From Bacteroidia bacterium (lineage in GTDB: Bacteria; Bacteroidota; Bacteroidia; Bacteroidales; Azobacteroidaceae), in NCBI GenBank assembly GCA_025996815.1, contig BNTT01000054.1, positions 1 to 17,808 on the forward strand: a DNA stretch of 17,808 bases. The letters run 5' to 3'. The position numbers and the translations under genes were made by a program. This document shows, in pieces, positions 6,196 to 12,888 of this stretch (position 1 is the stretch's first letter; each line of letters starts with the position of its first letter). The notes under the pieces are model-generated. The model made no database searches, was not told where the DNA came from, and saw only the letters and a program-made list of their open reading frames with translations.

Positions 6196-8259
6196 TCAGA
6201 AAGTTGAATATCCGGCAAATTCTCTCCGGGGCGATGTTTCGCGTGGGACAATCTTTTTGGGAATATCCATTATTTTAGGGTCATAGCAGGCGTGTACGCC
6301 TATCATGGTGCACATAACGTCGTCGTCGTGACCGCCGAGCACGTTGCCCATTTTGCCGTCTGGTTTTGTTTCAAAGGCGTCCATTTCGTCGCAGGCTATG
6401 GCATCGCGTTCGATGTATGTTTCGCCGCCTTTGTCCTCTGCGTTGTTTCTTAGCATCTTTTGCATGTGCGAAACGATTATGTTTTTGCTTTGAGTGGTCA
6501 TCGGGAAGCCCCACTTGCCGGGGGCACCGTCGCGAATACGCTCGTCGTGGTTTCGGCAGTACATATTATCGTAGCATCCGCCCAGTTCGTCGAGGATGTA
6601 GGCGTGGTCGCCCGCTTCTATTTTTCCACGTTCCGTTTCGTAGGTGTTGCTTTCAAAGATTAGCAGGGCGTTGTCAAAGAGCGTGGCTATCTGTGCGGAT
6701 TTCCACGCAAGCAAGTCGTGGGGGATATGTCCGCGCCACACTCCAGCCACTTCGGGCATACCGCCAATATCCATCATGCTGATGCGGTCAAAGACTTTGA
6801 TAACGGAAAAGTCGGCAGCTTCGGAGTGCCCGCCAATGTCCACGCTGACAATGTAACGGTCGCTGATTTTCTTCCCGTCCGGCAGTTGCCACAGTTGCAA
6901 TACCTCGTTGGTGTTTTGCGGGCGTGGTGTTTCGGAAAATCTGACGTGTTTGAGAGCATCTTCGCCGGTGCGCGCATCGCCTACCACATCGCCGTAATAT
7001 ACGGCATCGCAGCAGTGCTCGCGCATTTGTTGCACCTCGTAGATGTTGAAAACGCGGTTGCCGCTTGTTTGGAATGCCTCTATGTCGTCTGATGGGTATT
7101 CTTGGCGCATCATCCATTCGTTGGGCTTTTTCATTAACTCCGTCCTATACCATTTTAGATGTTGGAGTGTGCATCCTTTTAGCCACAATGTTTTTTCGTA
7201 GTCCGTCAGTGTCCGTGCAATCTCTATATCTTCACCCTTTTTCAGTTCAGTTATGTTCCGGTCACTGTCAAACCATGTTATTAGGATAGGCTTAAAAATA
7301 CTTTGTTTGTTCTTTGCCCTTTTCCATTCCGTATGAAAAAAGTTACCAACGCCGTTTGCGGTACTTTCATAGAATATCATTGACAATGGAACATCCGGTA
7401 TTCCGGAACAAACGGAGTTAATCATATCTTCCGGACTTTTCCCTTTGGTTAATACCCAAAAAGCAACTTCGGTACAATGAGCCATACACGTGTCCTCGCC
7501 TCTTAAGCTATCGGGATTTTGAAATGTTCCGACAGTTATGCGTACATCTCTTTCCTTGATAATTCTTGTGTTTTGGCTTCTTTCGTATGGAAGCAAAACC
7601 ATCTTTTTGCCGTTAACCTCATCTAATCCTTTAAGTACCTTAGAATACATCCCGCGAATAATTTCGCCGGTATTTTTCTGATGCCCAGCTATTGTACTAT
7701 TCCATTGTTTACGGTGGAACAGTTGAATCCAAACCATGTATAGTTGCACCAGCGTTGAGCCTCCGAATTGGCGAGCTTTTAAGAGTATGAAACGCAAAGG
7801 CTCTCCTGCCAAGCGTGCGCGTTCCAATTCTTTGAGAACAATTATTTGCTCTCTATTTAATATGAAAGGCACATCCTCTTCAGCAACGTTTTTTTTGTCG
7901 GCTTTTGATTTTATTAGAAATTGCGTGGCGGCGGTGTATTCAAAATCGGTTTTGTGGCGCAAGTCTTCTACTTTGTCGATGATAAACGCTACACTTCGGT
8001 TGTCATCATCAAGTCCATTTTCGGTAAGATATTTTGACACGCTGCCGCATTTCACAAGCCCCTGAATAAGCGGATGGCTCAACATTTCATTGGGGCAGTA
8101 GAAGCGCGGAACGAGCAAGCCCTCTACTTCAATGAGTGTGCGCGGGATGCAGTCGGATCCGTAGCCGATGATTGGGTTGTAGTGCGACCGGAAACTGATT
8201 AGTTGCCTAAAACGGGTTTTGTTTTCGTAAACTATCGCTTGTATTTCTTCGTTGGTCAT
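6196..8259 (-). CDS. terL: Terminase large subunit (packaging ATPase/nuclease)
   Basis: This 687-residue motor protein cuts concatemeric DNA and drives it into the prohead through the portal. The N-terminal ATPase has a Walker A motif KARQFGGST (residues 161-169), a Walker B-like strand with the expected acidic residue in CTEVAFW (Glu264), and the coupling motif STANG (299-303). The C-terminal RNase H-like nuclease has three acidic clusters: VDIGG (Asp474), IFESN (Glu536) and GGHDDDV (Asp645-647). All key elements appear intact, so it should be active. The start is ATG 8259, 53 bases inside the 3' end of the rhomboid gene, so expression is probably coupled to that gene. The ~110 residues before the ATPase are longer than in many terminases, and I see no named domain there. 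Confidence 0.95.
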   Translation of the reverse strand: MTNEEIQAIVYENKTRFRQLISFRSHYNPIIGYGSDCIPRTLIEVEGLLVPRFYCPNEMLSHPLIQGLVKCGSVSKYLTENGLDDDNRSVAFIIDKVEDLRHKTDFEYTAATQFLIKSKADKKNVAEEDVPFILNREQIIVLKELERARLAGEPLRFILLKARQFGGSTLVQLYMVWIQLFHRKQWNSTIAGHQKNTGEIIRGMYSKVLKGLDEVNGKKMVLLPYERSQNTRIIKERDVRITVGTFQNPDSLRGEDTCMAHCTEVAFWVLTKGKSPEDMINSVCSGIPDVPLSMIFYESTANGVGNFFHTEWKRAKNKQSIFKPILITWFDSDRNITELKKGEDIEIARTLTDYEKTLWLKGCTLQHLKWYRTELMKKPNEWMMRQEYPSDDIEAFQTSGNRVFNIYEVQQMREHCCDAVYYGDVVGDARTGEDALKHVRFSETPRPQNTNEVLQLWQLPDGKKISDRYIVSVDIGGHSEAADFSVIKVFDRISMMDIGGMPEVAGVWRGHIPHDLLAWKSAQIATLFDNALLIFESNTYETERGKIEAGDHAYILDELGGCYDNMYCRNHDERIRDGAPGKWGFPMTTQSKNIIVSHMQKMLRNNAEDKGGETYIERDAIACDEMDAFETKPDGKMGNVLGGHDDDVMCTMIGVHACYDPKIMDIPKKIVPRETSPRREFAGYSTF

Positions 8260-8755
8260 TTTTTGTAATTGTTGTTTCTACCAGCCAGTATAAATATCCG
8301 AGCGCGGCGCAGAGGATATGCAGCAATGTGTTTGAATGGGGATTGAAGAATGATATTAGCAATGACACTATCAGGAGTGATAGAAATTGCTTTGCGTTCC
8401 ACGCCCACTTGTCTAACACTTCAAGCAGTTGCATCCCGATGATAGCATACAGTACGCCGCTAAATCCTACTGTTACGGTTTCGGTGTATGCGCCCGAAGT
8501 GGTAGAGATGTAAGCGCATAGTGCCGATATGTTGAATGCCCAGACGTAATCAGTGAATTTGAATTTGCAGTTACGGAGCAACATCGCGAAGCAAAAAGAG
8601 TTCAGCAATACGTGTATTATTGACGTATGCAGGAATTGATATGTGAAACAGGTTTGCCATCCTGATATGGAATTGAAGCCGCAGGTTTCTTTGTCTAATC
8701 CTGTGAAATGGAGTAGAAACAATAGTAATGGGGCGATGTATTTTAGGTGTTTCAT
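8207..8755 (-). CDS. Rhomboid family intramembrane serine protease
   Basis: This 182-residue, six-helix membrane protein matches the minimal bacterial rhomboid core. Helix 2 carries HxxxxHxxxN as H43-TSII-H48-VLL-N52, matching GlpG H145/H150/N154. Helix 4 has the catalytic serine in GFSG (residues 97-100, Ser99). Helix 6 has the catalytic histidine in HILCAALG (His146). A Trp-Gln pair at 33-34 stands near where GlpG has Trp-Arg. Hydrophobic segments lie near 5-20, 42-60, 68-84, 94-113, 122-137 and 143-160. Rhomboids cut single-pass membrane proteins within or near the membrane. ATG 8755 overlaps the previous stop as ATGA, and the gene's 3' end overlaps the large terminase start by 53 bases, so it belongs firmly to the packaging operon. 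Its substrate is unknown; the membrane-like N-terminus of the capsid protein at 10180 is a candidate. Confidence 0.85.
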   Translation of the reverse strand: MKHLKYIAPLLLFLLHFTGLDKETCGFNSISGWQTCFTYQFLHTSIIHVLLNSFCFAMLLRNCKFKFTDYVWAFNISALCAYISTTSGAYTETVTVGFSGVLYAIIGMQLLEVLDKWAWNAKQFLSLLIVSLLISFFNPHSNTLLHILCAALGYLYWLVETTITKNDQRRNTSDSLRKQNPF

Positions 8756-9162
8756 AACATTTTCCTTTCTTTATTTGTTAGTTTCAATTGATGACAGATT
8801 ATTGCGTATGCCGTGCGCTCGTTTATGAAAAAACTTGGTGCGGGCTTTTGCATTATAATTTCTACTGCCTGTTCTGTTTGTATGTCCGGCGTTTCGAGTA
8901 GCAGCTCCTCAAAACTCTCGTACAGATATTTGTACAGCCTGCATTTCTCTTTTAGATGCTTTCGGCTTACTTTGCCCTGTTGAATGCACTTGATGAAATC
9001 TATGCAGTATTGACGGGAGGCGTATAGTTTTTTGCTCTCGCAAGACACAAGTTTTTCAATTATACCTGAATTTAAATCGTCAGGGTATGTCTTTTTGAGT
9101 TCAAAAAACTTCCTTAGCAATTCCACATCGCGCTCTTTTTTGTACACATGCTGATACGTCAT
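8752..9162 (-). CDS. Conserved-looking small phage protein upstream of terminase, unknown function
   Basis: This 136-residue protein is started at ATG 9162 (MTYQHVYKKE). An in-frame TTG at 9180 would lie almost at the transcription start expected from the -7 box at 9188-9195. It is highly charged and predicted helical, with no signal peptide or membrane segment. Near the C-terminus is KPAPSFFINERTAYAII. I associate a 'PAP.F(Y/F)(I/V)' segment of this kind with small proteins encoded just before large terminases in Bacteroides prophages, which have no function I can name. Its stop overlaps the rhomboid start as ATGA. Packaging accessory factor is a guess from position. Confidence 0.6.
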   Translation of the reverse strand: MTYQHVYKKERDVELLRKFFELKKTYPDDLNSGIIEKLVSCESKKLYASRQYCIDFIKCIQQGKVSRKHLKEKCRLYKYLYESFEELLLETPDIQTEQAVEIIMQKPAPSFFINERTAYAIICHQLKLTNKERKML

Positions 9163-9184
9163 AAACACATCGAATAACAAAACG

Positions 9185-9276
9185 ACACAAAAGTAATCAT
9201 TTTATTTTAATTATTACACAAAATGTTGTTATTTTCTGCATAAATACACAAAATGTTTTGCTTTTTTACACAAAAT
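9185..9276 (+). repeat. Four phased ACACAAAA boxes upstream of the capsid operon
   Basis: Boxes start at 9185 (ACACAAAAG), 9216, 9246 and 9268 (each ACACAAAAT). The last three extend to WTACACAAAATG. Start-to-start distances are 31, 30 and 22 bases, close to three, three and two helical turns. Only the 9268 box stands 35 bases from a TAnnTTTG, so the others look like extra binding sites on the same DNA face. Confidence 0.6.
9188..9195 (-). promoter_or_regulatory. Minus-strand -7 box for the terminase operon
   Basis: The minus strand reads TACTTTTG, matching TAnnTTTG, 25 bases before ATG 9162. I see no TTTG -33 box at 19-21 bases, and no ACACAAAAT box in this orientation at the 35-base position. 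The promoter may be weak or activated by something else. It overlaps the outermost plus-strand box ACACAAAAG (9185-9193). Confidence 0.4.
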
Positions 9277-9310
9277 GCTGTCAAAATGATATTTTTAATA
9301 TATAATTTTG
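9268..9310 (+). promoter_or_regulatory. Late-class promoter B (scaffold/capsid operon)
   Basis: ACACAAAAT (9268-9276) lies exactly 35 bases, start to start, from TAATTTTG (9303-9310). The leader to ATG 9345 is about 30 bases, longer than at the other three late-class promoters. Additional box copies upstream make this the most elaborate of the four. Confidence 0.75.
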
Positions 9311-9344
9311 TGGCGATTTAAGTTGAATTTTTATACAGTATAAT

Positions 9345-10178
9345 ATGGACGAAGAAGAAAAATTGGCGGCAGCTGCGGCGGCACAGGCATCAGCAGAAAG
9401 CGGAGGCGCACCGGCAGAGGCAGTAATAGCGGAAGAGCAGCCTCTTAAAGGACGTGCAAGAATGCGCTCGATGCTCAAAGAGAAGTTCCCCGAAAAGGAA
9501 TATGCCGATGACGGAGAAGATGACATCGATGATTTTATCGCCGGTCATGAAGAATTGCGCGGCAATCACGACAAGTTGAAAGGCTTAAATGAAAGGCTTG
9601 GCGAGGGTGTAAACAAGAACCCGCACATTGCGGCTTTAATCAATGCGTTTTTGGATGGCGAAGATGCCAACAAACCCATGGCGCGCATCATTGCAAGTCT
9701 GAAAGATGGCTTTACGGAAGATGACATCGCGGAAGCATTGAAAGAAACGGAAGCGGAAGCACGGGAAAAGTTGGATGCCGAAGCGCGGACGAAACAACAG
9801 AAAGATGAATTTGATGCCAATATAGCAGCAAGTTCGGAGGAATTAAAGGCGTTTCAGGAGGAGGAGGGAATGAATGATGAGGAGTACAATAAATTCTACG
9901 AGGATTTCCTCACCAATTTTTTGCTCCCCATTTCAATCGGCAAAATCACCAAGCAAACGCTTCAGCAGGCTAAAAAAGCGATGACGTTTGACAATGAAGT
10001 GGCATCGGCGTTGGCTGCAGGGAAAGTTGCAGGCGCAAACGACAAAATCAAATCGGGAAAGAAAAATACCGTTAGTGACGGTTTGCCAAATTTGGGCGGC
10101 GGCGGTGCTGCTCCCAAAGGGGACGATGAAAATCCCAATGAGAGTGTTATCAGGAAAATGTTTAAAGAATATAAATAA
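9345..10178 (+). CDS. Putative scaffolding protein
   Basis: This 277-residue protein is acidic, Ala/Glu/Lys-rich and predicted mostly helical. It starts with a low-complexity tail (DEEEKLAAAAAAQASAES), followed by GRARMRSMLKEKFPEKEY. The centre is a long coiled-coil-like stretch rich in Glu/Ala (about residues 120-180). Near the C-terminus comes a Gly-rich linker (LGGGGAAPKGDD) and a short basic end (SVIRKMFKEYK), of the type that often contacts the capsid protein. Scaffolds direct shell assembly inside the prohead and then leave. The call rests on composition and on its place one base upstream of the capsid ATG. No protease motif (such as the ClpP-like Ser in fused prohead proteases) is visible. 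Late-class promoter B is directly upstream. Confidence 0.7.
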   Translation: MDEEEKLAAAAAAQASAESGGAPAEAVIAEEQPLKGRARMRSMLKEKFPEKEYADDGEDDIDDFIAGHEELRGNHDKLKGLNERLGEGVNKNPHIAALINAFLDGEDANKPMARIIASLKDGFTEDDIAEALKETEAEAREKLDAEARTKQQKDEFDANIAASSEELKAFQEEEGMNDEEYNKFYEDFLTNFLLPISIGKITKQTLQQAKKAMTFDNEVASALAAGKVAGANDKIKSGKKNTVSDGLPNLGGGGAAPKGDDENPNESVIRKMFKEYK

Positions 10179-10179
10179 G

Positions 10180-11544
10180 ATGAAAAAGTTTTTAGAAAAA
10201 ATCGAAAAAGGAATGGCGTTTGTCAATAAACATCCGCTTTTCATGTTTGCCATTATGGTGGTTTGTTCCATCTTTGGCGCGTTCGTATGCGACGGCGTTA
10301 TGTGCGCCGACCCTGCAAACCCCGGTACCGGAGACGGAAGCACAGACGGTCCGGCATCCGTTGCGAGTGCCCAAGTAATTTCCCCCGATTTGGATATGTC
10401 GGATGTGGAAAAGTTTGTCACGGAACTGTTGCCGAGCCGACATCCGGTGTTCTCTATCTTGCAGGATGGGCGAAGAAGTCAGGCTCAATCGTGGAAACAC
10501 GATTGGTATGTGTCGGATTATATGCCGGTATTGGACGAGACGACGGCATCTGCGGCTATTGCCTTAACTCCGCTAACTGCTACGGCGTTGCCTGTGGCTC
10601 ACAAGAATTACTTTGAGTTGCACCAAACAATCTTTGTCAAAGACCCAACCATTGTTGGAAAATACGGCGACGGCTTCGCATTGCTCGTTGTGGATATTCC
10701 GAGTTCAGGAAGTTCTGTCTCTGTCGTTCCAATCAACCCGGATGCCACTACCGGAACAAAAACCATTCCGGCGAACACCCCCTTGATTTTGGGAGGCACA
10801 GCCAAAGGGGAAGATGAATGGACTGCGGATTCAAAGGTTATTTTCCCGCTCAAGGAATATAACTACTTGCAGAAGTTCATGGTGAAAATCTCTGAAACGG
10901 AATACCAAAAACTCAACAAGAAAGAAATCAACTGGGGGATGAGCGATTACCTCCGCAATCGCCTTTTCGATATGAAAACGAAAATCGAAATGAACTTCCT
11001 GTTTGGTTCTTTGGCGGAAGTGAATGACCCGGTAAAGGGCAACATGAAACTGACAACCAAAGGCTTCAAAAACTTTGGTGTCAAAAATATTCCGTCTCCT
11101 ACCACTTGGAACGATGGAACGTTCATTGACATGTACAATGACCTTTTTGAGGACAATAACGGCAGCGACAAAAGATACGCCCTGTGCGATAAAACTTTCC
11201 TTGCCAATGTGCTCAAAACGCCGTTTGTTACGCGCATCAAAGAGGCGGCATCTACCTCCGAAGAATTGAACATCAATTGGGGTAGAATCTCAATCGGCGG
11301 CAACACACTCTTGTACAAAAAGTATAACATCCTTGACCGAATTGGAACATCCAATTGCGCCATTATCATCGACCCTGCCAACATTGGAAAGGCGGTACAG
11401 ATTCCGATGGAAGAGCATTTTGAAGGCTTGGACGTTGGGCGTACAAAGGGCGAAAACTCATCTGCTGTTGTGATACGTGAAACTTCTTGCCCAGTGGTGT
11501 ACAACCCATTGGCGCACGCGATTATTGGAAACGTTTTTGCTTGA
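10180..11544 (+). CDS. Major capsid protein (HK97-fold), with transmembrane-like N-terminus
   Basis: This 454-residue protein is probably the shell subunit. I start it at ATG 10180, one base after the scaffold stop; the frame is open upstream only because it overlaps the scaffold gene. Residues 1-18 are basic/amphipathic (KKFLEKIEKG), 19-37 are strongly hydrophobic (PLFMFAIMVVCSIFGAFVC), and 43-66 form a Gly/Ser/Pro/Ala linker. The capsid domain begins near ISPDLDMSDVEKF (67). RNRLFDMKTKIEMNFLFGS looks like the long spine helix, and the C-terminus (VIRETSCPVVYNPLAHAIIG) resembles HK97-fold A-domain ends. I recall similar hydrophobic N-termini in Bacteroides-prophage capsid proteins. Whether this segment inserts in a membrane, is cut off, or stays in the shell is not shown by sequence. 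Confidence 0.75.
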   Translation: MKKFLEKIEKGMAFVNKHPLFMFAIMVVCSIFGAFVCDGVMCADPANPGTGDGSTDGPASVASAQVISPDLDMSDVEKFVTELLPSRHPVFSILQDGRRSQAQSWKHDWYVSDYMPVLDETTASAAIALTPLTATALPVAHKNYFELHQTIFVKDPTIVGKYGDGFALLVVDIPSSGSSVSVVPINPDATTGTKTIPANTPLILGGTAKGEDEWTADSKVIFPLKEYNYLQKFMVKISETEYQKLNKKEINWGMSDYLRNRLFDMKTKIEMNFLFGSLAEVNDPVKGNMKLTTKGFKNFGVKNIPSPTTWNDGTFIDMYNDLFEDNNGSDKRYALCDKTFLANVLKTPFVTRIKEAASTSEELNINWGRISIGGNTLLYKKYNILDRIGTSNCAIIIDPANIGKAVQIPMEEHFEGLDVGRTKGENSSAVVIRETSCPVVYNPLAHAIIGNVFA

Positions 11545-12005
11545 TGACTATGAATGCAAAAGTTTATACAGTAAAAAGAGCGCATTTCTTCTTGCCGGTC
11601 TTAATTGACGGGCAAGAAGAAAACTTGCGCTTTGTCACCGCATCAAGTAGAGGCGGTGATTACCGGGCGACATATCGGACTTTGGACGAAAAGACGCAAA
11701 AGGCAATCGAGGAAACGAAGTATTTCGACACTGTTGTTTTTTTGGAGTCTTCCACACCTGTTATTGGTGAAACGGAAACCGTAGAAAAAGCAGATGAGGA
11801 AATCTCTGCGGACGATTTGACTCCACCCGCAGTGCTCGCTGACGATTTTACCTACAAAGAAATCACGAACCCCACCGAAGCAAAAAGGCTGTTGATTGCC
11901 AACTACAAGATTGACATCCCCAAGAACGCTCCGAGTGCCAAAGTGGTTGAAGAATCAAAGAAACTTGGCTTGATTTTCCCTAATTGGGAAAGTTACAACG
12001 CATAA
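11544..12005 (+). CDS. Small head-associated protein, unknown function
   Basis: This 153-residue protein starts at ATG 11544, overlapping the capsid stop as TGATG, which suggests coupled translation. ATG 11550 is the alternative start. The N-terminal ~60 residues (AKVYTVKRAHFFLPVLIDGQ) form a beta-rich domain. A long acidic, Thr/Glu-rich linker follows (about 60-105). The C-terminal ~45 residues run from ITNPTEAKRLLIANY to GLIFPNWESYN and look like a small helical domain of the SAP/HeH kind. From memory, proteins of this design follow capsid genes in Bacteroides prophages. A decoration, head-completion or DNA-contact role is possible. It is the last gene before a strong terminator. Confidence 0.65.
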   Translation: MTMNAKVYTVKRAHFFLPVLIDGQEENLRFVTASSRGGDYRATYRTLDEKTQKAIEETKYFDTVVFLESSTPVIGETETVEKADEEISADDLTPPAVLADDFTYKEITNPTEAKRLLIANYKIDIPKNAPSAKVVEESKKLGLIFPNWESYNA

Positions 12006-12025
12006 TTTACTTACTTTTCTGTTGG

Positions 12026-12063
12026 AAATTCCGGTCGTGATAATTGCTACCGGAATTTTTTTT
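12026..12063 (+). terminator. Intrinsic terminator of the scaffold/capsid operon
   Basis: AAATTCCGGT (12026-12035) pairs perfectly with ACCGGAATTT (12049-12058) around a 13-base loop, and an eight-T run spans 12056-12063. It follows the stop at 12003-12005 by 20 bases. It isolates the capsid operon from the connector/fibre unit, which has its own promoter 20 bases further on. Confidence 0.9.
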
Positions 12064-12082
12064 GTGCAAATATGACATTTTT

Positions 12083-12125
12083 ACACAAAATAATATGAAA
12101 ATGATTGAAAAATGTTATATTTTTG
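12083..12125 (+). promoter_or_regulatory. Late-class promoter C (connector/fibre)
   Basis: ACACAAAAT (12083-12091) lies exactly 35 bases, start to start, from TATTTTTG (12118-12125). The -7 box is followed by CAG, as in promoter D. There is no TTTG at the host -33 position. ATG 12143 begins 17 bases after the -7 box. Confidence 0.75.
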
Positions 12126-12142
12126 CAGGAAAATAGAACAAA

Positions 12143-12883
12143 ATGACAGTTGCAGATGCAATAAGACAAGTAAAGATACGGATGCAGGAACTCACGCCGT
12201 TTGGTGAGTGGCTTGCTAAGACTAATCCCGCTGCGGGTGGTGACCCTATCCCCGTGACAAACGGGTTGCTTGTGTTGCGCCCGACGCGCGATGAAAAGCC
12301 TATTGAAAGTTATATCAGGGAATGCTTGCCGGATGCTTTCAAAATTATTGTTGATTCGGTGCCGGAGCATTTAGTTCCAATATCATCTATGGAACCGACA
12401 CTAACTCCGGATTATACAGGAGCTAAAACCGGAACTATCAAAATTCCATTTTTTAATCCATTTTACAAATTAAAATTTTTGCAATTATCAGATTGGGAGC
12501 GACCGGTGACAGAGGCAATTACTATGGATAGCCCTGAATATAAATTGCAATTTAATGAATGGACACGAGGCGGAATTAGTCGCCCTGTGGTTGCAATAGA
12601 GCGTTCGTTATCTGGAACAGACTTTTCAACTACAATCAAATTGCACTATTTTTCTACCAACGAATGGACGCACGAATTGAAAACAGGAACTAGACTTTTA
12701 TATATAAATGGATTAACTCAACCAACAGAATTAAACGCGAATATTGATTTGGATGAGAATTTGGAAATACCATTCTACTATATCACTGCAAGTTTGGTGT
12801 ATTCAATTTATGGGCAGACTCAATTTGCCGATTCGATGATGGAAACGGCTAAGGCTATGATACAAGGGACAATTAAACAATAA
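12143..12883 (+). CDS. Head-tail connector/adaptor-like virion protein
   Basis: This 246-residue soluble protein starts MTVADAIRQVKIRMQELTPF, a helical beginning typical of phage head-completion proteins. The middle has beta strands (GTIKIPFFNPFYKLKFLQLS, then DWERPV). The C-terminus (YYITASLVYSIYGQTQFADS, then MMETAKAMI) is a long helix pair of the kind seen in gp6/gp4-like adaptors. I recall a close architectural match among Bacteroides-prophage virion proteins, always near the capsid genes. The likely role is to join the portal to the tail. It is the first gene of its unit, with the fibre ATG 5 bases after its stop. DNA from about 12390 to 12860 is distinctly AT-rich compared with the gene's start, suggesting a recombined segment. 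Confidence 0.6.
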   Translation: MTVADAIRQVKIRMQELTPFGEWLAKTNPAAGGDPIPVTNGLLVLRPTRDEKPIESYIRECLPDAFKIIVDSVPEHLVPISSMEPTLTPDYTGAKTGTIKIPFFNPFYKLKFLQLSDWERPVTEAITMDSPEYKLQFNEWTRGGISRPVVAIERSLSGTDFSTTIKLHYFSTNEWTHELKTGTRLLYINGLTQPTELNANIDLDENLEIPFYYITASLVYSIYGQTQFADSMMETAKAMIQGTIKQ

Positions 12884-12888
12884 AGGCA

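Noticed and set aside
6192..6204. Inverted repeat ACTTTC-A-GAAAGT between portal and terL stops
   Set aside because: Six-base AT-rich arms with a one-base loop and no T-run; too weak to call a terminator.
6366..7117. Several long frames opposite and within terL
   Set aside because: Their Arg/Cys/Ser-rich composition is typical of antisense shadows; terL has all its motifs in a single frame.
9345..10178. Scaffold as a fused prohead protease
   Set aside because: Composition is low-complexity, acidic and helical, with no Ser/His protease motif.
9988..10179. A 64-residue N-terminal extension of the capsid protein
   Set aside because: It only exists because the frame is open inside the scaffold gene; its sequence is basic and shadow-like, and ATG 10180 directly follows the scaffold stop.
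10180..10310. Capsid N-terminus as a lipoprotein signal
   Set aside because: Cysteines are present (residues 29, 37, 42) but none sits in a proper lipobox.
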